From: Eublepharis macularius
Lineage: Eukaryota; Chordata; Lepidosauria; Squamata; Eublepharidae
DNA length: 64,000 bases
NCBI RefSeq assembly: GCF_028583425.1
Contig: NC_072794.1
Span: 31,369,232 to 31,433,231 of the forward strand
Direction of reading: 5' to 3'
Shown: positions 22,991-31,900 of the stretch, piece after piece
Layout: every line of letters starts with the position of its first letter
Position numbering within the stretch: the first letter of the stretch is position 1
Position numbers and translations under genes: made by a program
The notes under the pieces: model-generated
What the model was told of the DNA's origin: nothing
The model's database searches: none
What the model saw: only the letters and a program-made list of their open reading frames with translations

Positions 22991-25900
22991 GCACACGCAC
23001 ATACACACACACACACACAAAGCCCAAGTGCAGGGGGCAAGAGGAGTAATATTTTTTAAAATCACTAGGAAATAGGAATGAGAGAGAATAAAAAAACCAC
23101 TGTGATACAAACACTGCTGCTGAAACAATTGTTGATTCTGCACTCATTGGATAATGCACTTCCAGTCCTCTTTAGAGATCATTTGGAACTGAATTTTTCG
23201 TGTGTGAAACAAAAAATCCACTTCAAAACGATTGCTAAAGTGCACTGAAAGTGCATTATCCAATGTTATTTTAGCCAGTCAGAAACCCTGCTGGGCAGAA
23301 GCCCCACCCACTTTCTAAAAACACTTGGCAGGCACCATGAAAGGTTTTGACAGGCCCAGAATTAGAAAACAATGGTTCGAAAGCACGACATAGCATAATA
23401 AAAAAGTGGATTGCAAAGGTAGAAGATAATGCAGTAAAAGCAAGATAATGCATACAGTAAGCATTACAATAGACTACAAGTCTAGTCTCTTGCTGTGTTT
23501 CATTATTCTACTGTTTTAATCCCTTTACAAAAATGCTGAACAATTGTGCTTTGCACATTCTGTGAACAGATCTCAGTCAGGCCAATCCACCAGGTGGAAA
23601 CTGCAACAGAGAATAAACATACATGGGCTGGTGCTGATCTTTACAGGCTGGCAAATCTCAGAAGGTTTACTGCCTGCTCTGTTCTTGTTGTTTATATTGC
23701 ATTCATTGTGAAACGAGGCTTTGGATTGGGTTCAAGCTGCTTTGAGTGACGTTGATCAAGAGAAAAAAGGGGTATAAATATTTTAAACAAATAAACTAAG
23801 TTATCTGCAGATGAGGTGCTCAGAAATTGACTCGGCTCTTGTTTTCTTCATTGATTAGCATGCAGTTTCAGAGAAAGAACCATGCAGAAGAATGAGATGG
23901 GAGAATGTTGTGTTTCCAGCTTTCCCTTCTTCTTGTCCTCTCCCCTTAAAAATATAGACTAAATATTTTGCAGCATTCTTTGTTCTGAGCTGCAATTTTA
24001 ATATCTGCCTCTCTTGAAATTTCTACATTCCTACATATAGGAAATCTCTCTATAGTGCACAATGACAGATATTCTAAGTGCATTGACTCTCTGTTGCCCT
24101 GCATCTGTATGGCCTTGGAGAGGGGCTAACTGCTGCTATACCTGTTAAAGCACCCTGGCAAGCTATTGTGGTGCTTAAAGTGTCAGCCTAGGACCTGGGA
24201 GACCTGGGTTCAAATCCCCTCTGTGCTGTGAAGCTCAGTGGGAGAACTTGAGCCAGTCACATTTGGTCAGTCTGGCCTGCCTCACAGAGATGTTGTGAGG
24301 ATAAAATGTGGAAGGGGGAACTATGGTTCTGCTCTGAGTTCTGTAGCAGGAGGGAGGGATGAATCAGACAGAGAAACTTTTGAAAAAAAGAAGAAGCAAA
24401 AGCTGCTTTGTGGTAAGGGGTGATGGGGTGAGGAAGCACTTTCCCCTCCCCACCACAGTTTCTTCCATTCTTTCAAATCTCCATATCAGTCCCCTCGAGG
24501 GACTCCCCCCTCCCCGCATGGTTTCAAACGACTGCTTGTTCTTGCGGGGCGGGGGGAGATTGTAGCAGAAGGAAGGGTGTCTCCCACCACCTCTACTCTT
24601 TCTGTCTGGCTCACAGCCATCTCCCTCTTGAAGCAGTGCTTTTTTTGAAGGAAGGAAAGCTGGTACAGTTTTCTGTAATTAGACTTGCTAGCCTGTAGGT
24701 TTATACATCACGTACACACGGTCAAATGGATTATGCAAAATGCCTGTTGATGTACAAGCTGTCAGTCTGATTCATTCCCTTTTATTTTTTAAAAAAAAAT
24801 AAAACTGTTTCCCCTTTTTTATAGGCTGGATCATGTCATCATTCATGTGGGAGCACTGAGTTTACCAGAATCAAAGGGACTGGTGGGTGTGTTTTGCTTC
24901 TCTTTTTTTTGTTCTTGTTGCGACTGCTTGAATGCAGTTTTATTATTTTTTTATTTATTTACTTTGGACTTTTATTCCGCCCTCCCCGCAAGCGGGCTCA
25001 GGGTAGATCACATCGGTTAAAACACATCATACCATTTATACATCATAAAAATAATAAAACATTTTTAAAATTTCTTTGTGATTCCTGGAAGTGTTTAAGG
25101 GAAACTTACTGGAGAAAAAAATGCCAAGGAAGTGACCTAGTTTCAAAAAGATACCGTGTCGCTTCTGCCTCTTTTATTCCACCTCCACCACATGTTGGCA
25201 GCACCTCCTTGAAGGGACCCTGTCTGCTGGTATATACGCATACGGCGACTTTATTTTGCCCAGCAAGGCCCTTTGGGGCTATCTTGTAGGTAGATAGCCA
25301 GGTCCGTTCTGCTGCTGCCCAGACCCAGATTTTTCTGGTTGCTGCCCCTTTGCTCTGGAATTACCTCCCAGCAGAGGTGAAGTGCAGGCCTTTAGAAAAG
25401 ATTGCAAAACTAATTAATGGATTATTCAGGATGGCACTTGGCATGGGCTGAGTGGATCTTTGATCAAATTATTATGATTGACCTAAGATTAGGGTGCTGT
25501 TGATCCCTCACTTATATTTTTAATGATGTTTTTGTAGGATTGTTTTTAGTTACCCACCTCAGGGTTCTGTCTGTGCTGGAAGAAAGGTGGGAGAAAGAAA
25601 CATTAACACCTGTGGAAAAAATTGGCTCAAAATCAGCTTCCAGAAAAAGATTGGGGTAAAGGTGGTGTCGAAAGAACGGGGAAAAAATCCAAGGGGAAAC
25701 CAAAAAACCCCTAACAAACGAAAACTGAAGGAAGAATGCATGCAGAAATCGGGATAAATCGCAGTATGAGGCCAGAACGGACAGAAAAAACTCATGGAAA
25801 ACTCCTGAGTCAGTATTATCAAAAGGATGGGACATCCAATAAATAATGCGATGTTTGGATTACAGAAGAATGAAACAGAGCTGAGACAAAGGATAAGCAT

Positions 25901-28900
25901 TTAAAGATGATACATGAAACGATGCAGAAATTACATAGCAGGAGCATACTTACAGCAACAGGCAGTCCACAGTCCTTATTCCTTTACCCAAACATCTCTC
26001 TCAACCATTTCTTTACAGTACAGCCCTATTTCCTGTAAAAAACACTCCTGAATAATTCAGTTTTGCATAGTTTGCGGAAATCCATAAGAGTGGGAGCCTT
26101 CTAATCTCATCTAGCAGGCCATTCCATAACGTGGGAGCCACAACAGAGAATGTATGGGCAGCTGTTGATTTTGCCTATGTACAGGGTGGCACTTGAAGAA
26201 GGTCCTGGTAAGATGAGCAAAGCTGCTGTGGCGGAGCATAGGGAGAGAGGAGGCCCTGCAGATATGAAAGACCGCGGCCCTGAAGGGGCCCAAACCTTGA
26301 ATTGAGCCCAGAAACTGGGCTGTCCAGAAACTGTTGGGCAGCCAATGGAGTGATTGTAGACTGGGACTAATATACATGCTTCGCCTAGCTAGAACCTGAT
26401 AATAAACAAACCGTGGTGTTCTGCACCAACTGGAGTCTCCAAGTTGACTTCAATGGGAAACGGGTGCAGAGTGCATTACAATAGTCTCGTCATGTGGACA
26501 AGACGGGGATCTGGGAGGCCACATTAGCCGTATCACTGTAGGGTGCTATCTTCTGGGCTTGACTGAGCTTTTGCAGCTGCATTTTCTTCAGAAGCAATGC
26601 TGAATCCAGTATCACCCCAAGGAAGCAAGGGTTAGCTGAACCACATCAAAAGTGGGAAGCACACTTGGTTTTTGTATTGTTGATATTGTTCTTTTTGAAA
26701 GTTAATTTTTTTTAAAAAAGTGGGAAGCACAACATCCTTCAAGATTCCCGTCTCAGTAACCAGTATCATTTCTGTCTTGTCTAGGTTCAGTTCCAATTTT
26801 TTCACTTTCAAACATTTGACCTCAGCAAGTTTTTTGAGGTGAAGAAGTGTCCTGTGTTACTCAGATGGGAGGGCTGTATTGTAGGGATGGGGTCTCAGAT
26901 GCTTCACTAACGAGTTGGGGATCATAGACTTCATCACTATTTTTGCCTTATATATTATCTGCTGCTTTAAATACGTACTCCTATGTACAACCAGCGCTCC
27001 ATGTTGTCTAATCTTAGTCCTAGAATGGATTATGTTTTGCTCCAGTATTTTTTCTACTCTGTCTTGGATCCTTGCTAATGCTACGTCTTTAAACTTGTAT
27101 CTGTTTACCTTATGGTATTGTATTGAAATGTACTTGATACTGATTGTATTAACCTCATACTGTGTAATCTGCCTTGAGTCTCAGTGAGAAAGGCGGACTA
27201 TAAATGATGTAAATAAAATAAATAAAAAATAAATAAAATATTTTTACATTAAACAGCATGCAGACTAGCATAGGCTATTTTCACATTATCATTTTGTATT
27301 TTTCCCACCTCTCGGACCCACTGGACAATAATTTTCTGTGTTGATCTAAATATGAGCTTCTGACTGTATATTTCTCCTTTTCCAGGCAAAGCATGCCGCC
27401 AAAATAGGAGCAGATGGCATAGCTATCATTGCCCCATTCTTCTTCAAACAGCTGAACAAAGGTGAGTAGACACCTCATTGAGTATTGGATCCCACTAATT
27501 GTGTTTTCCTCTTGCATCTCACTGCCTGGGATAGTGTATTCATGCTAAGGGAATTAGAGCAGAGTGGATGTGAGTAACTGTCAAGATGTATGGGTACTTT
27601 CTGCTAACAGCTGGTGGAATTAATACTTACTCATAGTTGGATGCTGGCAGGAGCTTCCAAACCTACACTCCCTAGCGGGCATTCCTTAAAACACCCATAA
27701 GCAGCACTTAAAGCAGAACTTTAAGTTTGTTAAAATGTTTGCTTGTTAAGTTTCTTAAAGTGCAATGTATATACAGACTTTAAGTGCAATGTATATACAG
27801 CAGAAGTTTCCCATGCTTTCCTTACTTTCCTTGCCCTCTCTCTCTTTTTAAAGATGGGCTTGTTGCCTTCTTGCGTGATGTTGCCTCTGAAGCTCCTGGA
27901 ATCCCGTTTTATTATTACCATATTCCTCCTCTAACTGGAATAAAGAGTAAGTGTTACTCATCCAGACTACCCCCAGGTACGTCTCAGAGAAAAGCCGGAC
28001 TTGGAATTCCTAGCCAAGTTAACCTGTGGCCACTTTTGGAAGAGTGAAAATAGGTGTGAGCTCCACAATAAAATGTCTGTGTGGATGGGGCCGATCACAA
28101 AATGGCTGCCATGAGGGCTGAGTTCCATCACAAAAATGTTGGAAGTTCCACAAAATGTTAGGAGGTTCCAAGCCAAGCATTCTCCTATGGTGGAGGAAGC
28201 TGCTTTCAAATGAATGCTTCCTTGAAGACACAAAGGTGGTACCTCTTCTAAAGCCATGAAGAGGTGGTACTTCTATATGGCTCTTTTCTTTGGGAAAGGA
28301 GCAAGTGGACACCAGAAAATATATTGGCGGACCCCACAGCTGAGAATTACTGGCCTAAGTGGCTAGTTTGCCTTTCTTCCATGGTACATAGCTAGGATTC
28401 TCAGCAGGTATCCCATCCAGGTACTGACCAGACCTTCTCCAAAATTTCTGCATGAAGTGTCTGCATACCTTGTCTATGCAATTGCTCTTAAGAGATTAGA
28501 AGTGTGATTGTATTGCACAGTATGGTGCTCTCTCACCCTCTCTGCAGTGCGTGTTGAAGAGTTACTAGATGGGATGAAAGAACAGATCCCCACCTTTCAG
28601 GGGGTAAAGTTCAGTGACACAGACCTCCTCGACTTTGGACGGTGTGTCAAGAAAAATGAACAAGGTCACTTGGTGCTTCTTTACGGTGTGGATGAGGTAA
28701 GGGATTTCTGTACCATCACCTCACTGTTGTAGAACTGCAAGGCAGCTACCTAATGAATAGGAACCCAAGCAGTGGTTTGGCCCCACTGGAATGTTTCTGC
28801 AGATGGAAGGATTTCTGTTGATGGATCGTGACTTCCCCTTCCTGCTGCAGCCTTAAATGCGTCCCCTCCCAGTTGCAGTTCAACAGACATTTGGAGCTGT

Positions 28901-31900
28901 GGTGGGAAGGGAGAGTCAAGTAAGTCATACTCCATGAGCAGAAATCCTTCCACCTGTGGATGCTCTCTAGTGGATCCAAGCCAATGTCTTGTGTGTGAGA
29001 CTCACACATGAAGCTGCCTTGTACTGAAACAGGCCGTTGGTCCATCAAGGTCAGTATTGTCTGCTTAGACTAGTCTCTCAGGGGTCTCAGTCAAAGGTCA
29101 TTCACATCACCCATTGCCTGGTCTTTTTAACTGGAGAAGCTGGAGGATGAACCTGGGACTTTCCACATGCTAAGTACAGGCTCTTCCACTGAGCCATGGC
29201 CCACCCCCACAAACAATAAATCTTGTATTAGGTGGGTTTTTTTTAACCAAACAAGCAACGCATGAGGAATTTATCAACTTGAGTTGGGAAAGAAAGGAAG
29301 TGTAAATTCATTGAACAAAACAATCCAATATAAGGTGTGGAACAGCTTGGGTAACTTTGGTGTAAAAATCATTGCCGTTGGACTCCTGCATTATTACAGA
29401 AATTTACAAGCAAAATATTTTCTCCCCCCCCCCCCACTCCCAGCAACTCTTGAGCGCGCTGACAATGGGAGCAACTGGGGCAGTTGGCAGGTCAGTCTCC
29501 TTTTCTCTTTCTGAGTGAATGGTGTTGTGGGTCAGGGCCAGTCCGCATCAGGTCTCATCCGTTGAACGGGTTTCGACAGAAAGTCTTCTATTTGAATTGG
29601 CATCAGGAAGATAAATGTGAGAAGTGGCCCTATGTTTGCGCCTCCATTTCAGCTGGATATCACTATCTGTTGCAAGCCAGACCTTTTACACAGGGTTTGA
29701 CACAGGCTGAACACCCCAGCTACGCACTGATACTGAAGTTTGCAAATAATTTCCTCACCCTATATTGCTCAAGCCACCCACTTTTTTGAAAGAAGAAAAG
29801 CTTCAAAGGGTGCATTTAGGGACACAGCCATACATTGTAAGCCTCTAGTTTGTGAACTTCTGTTTTTTAATCTCATTTCATTCTGTTCTTTGGTAGTTAT
29901 GCACTTCACTCTTGTTATGCTGGAGCTTGCATGTACCTGCATTTTAAAAGGAATACTTTTCTTCTCCTGCGCTCTCCAAATCCAGTGTGAATGGGATATT
30001 GGCACCACAGAAACTGGTTTGGGGCTTTTGAGAATATCGCTAATGTTCAAGGCCAGTTGATGGGGAGCATAATTTTTATTGTGTGAGAGAGCCTCAGGCA
30101 GAGAGCTACAAAAGTCCTTTAGAAACCTGCATTTCTTGCCAGCCATATGGAATATGCAGATTTTCCAGGGACTTTAATAAAAGGGGCAGTAGGTAGGAAG
30201 CTGGTTCTTTGGTGTCAGCTGAGAGCTGGTTGTCTTTAGCAACCGGATGCTTAGTTTGAACACCTGGGAATGAGGGGCGGGGGAGATAAAGGAAATCTGT
30301 GCAGGGAATTATATGTGCAGTTTGTTTTTTGGAAGATAAGTTGAGACTCGCTACTTTTGCTTGGTTCTATTTTAATTGCCGTGCAAATACCAACACATCT
30401 TCTGATAGTGTTTCTTCCCGCCCACCTCCCCTCCCCTTATTTTGTTTACAGCACATATAACTACTTGGGCAGGGCAAGTAACTTAATACTGGAAGCTTTT
30501 GGCAGAGGAGATCTCTTAGCACAGAAATATCAGGTATAACGTTTCTCTGTGAAGCTTATTATAACTGAGGCTTAGGGGTCCCCCTCCCCTCCTTTGATTG
30601 TGTAAAAAAATTTTTGAACTCCTTTGATTGTATACACATTCTAAACAGAGGACAAAACTCGATAACCAGCTCCCGATAAGCTCGGGACAATCAGCTTGTG
30701 AAAACAAGGATGTATTGCTCACTGGACAAGAGCCATGTGCTCCTCATGCAATCCAGTTGCCAGGTGCACCTGCACATTTCATATGGGGTGGGGGGGAGCT
30801 GGATCGAGTCCTGCCTTCCCTATTGGATTGTTGAGGTGCCATCTTCTGAAAAGAAGCATGCTGCTACTTCTGTTCTGCATCTCCTCTGTTGGATCCAAGA
30901 GATTAAATATAATCTAGTGCAGCAATATAATTCTTACTGTGTTACTCTCTCTCTTTTTTTTTTTAGTTCTGTATTCAGGAATTCCTCAGCTTTGTAATTG
31001 CACAAGGTAGGCACTATTGTACATTTTGTTCTTCTTTATCTGTCTGCGTGTATTGAATATTATTGTGAAGATTGTAATTCAGAACCATTCACACAAGTTC
31101 TGGGGTCTCTATCACCAAGAAGTTTCCTTGTTAAATATGCCCTGTCAGGGCTCCTTTTAACTATCGGTTTTTATCCTTTATAAATTCCCTTTAATATTTT
31201 CTTCTGGCTGCTGTTTTCCACTTACAATTTGTTATTCCTGACTTCTTTTCTCCAAATGCATCCTAATATCCCGTATCCATAATTCATTTAAAACTAAACA
31301 ATGGTGCATATACTAAATATTTAGCAACATTTTCAACATAGAATAGTGTTCGTCTGTTGAACAGTCGAGGTACTGTCCAGTCAAGTGTGTTAAAAATATT
31401 TCTGAAAGGAGATTTCTTGCATAATATATCCTATAACTTATTGTTATATGTTACCTTATCCTACGATATAAAAGGCAAGCCGTATTGGTGATGACTCACT
31501 TTTTATCCCTGCACAGGTACACTCTGGCCTGTGTGAGGCTAAAGAGTCATTGCCAATACGGCTTGTTTAAGAGGGGGCGGGGAGGGCTGATGCGCCCTTC
31601 CCAAGGCTCAGCAGCAGCTGCCGGAAGGCCTGGTGTGGCCCTGTGCTGCCGCCTGGTGCACTGGCAGGGAAAGCCGCACTCCCGCACCAGCCTTCTCTGT
31701 CACTGCAGTAGCCTCCTCAGGGTCTCTGGAGGGTTGTGCCACTGCAGCCCCCAAGGCACCGGGGAGGCCCACCACGCCGGCCCGGCCTTCAGCATGCCCC
31801 GAGCAGGCCAGGGTGTCACGATGGGCTGTGGAGTGCTGCTACATTCCGCAGTGACCCGATTTCCACCCACTTAGTTCAGATCTCATTTCTTCTATGAACT

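Noticed and set aside
22672-23143. Frames rich in Ser-Leu or Glu-Arg repeats
   Set aside because: They are translations of the (CT)n-(CA)n microsatellite.
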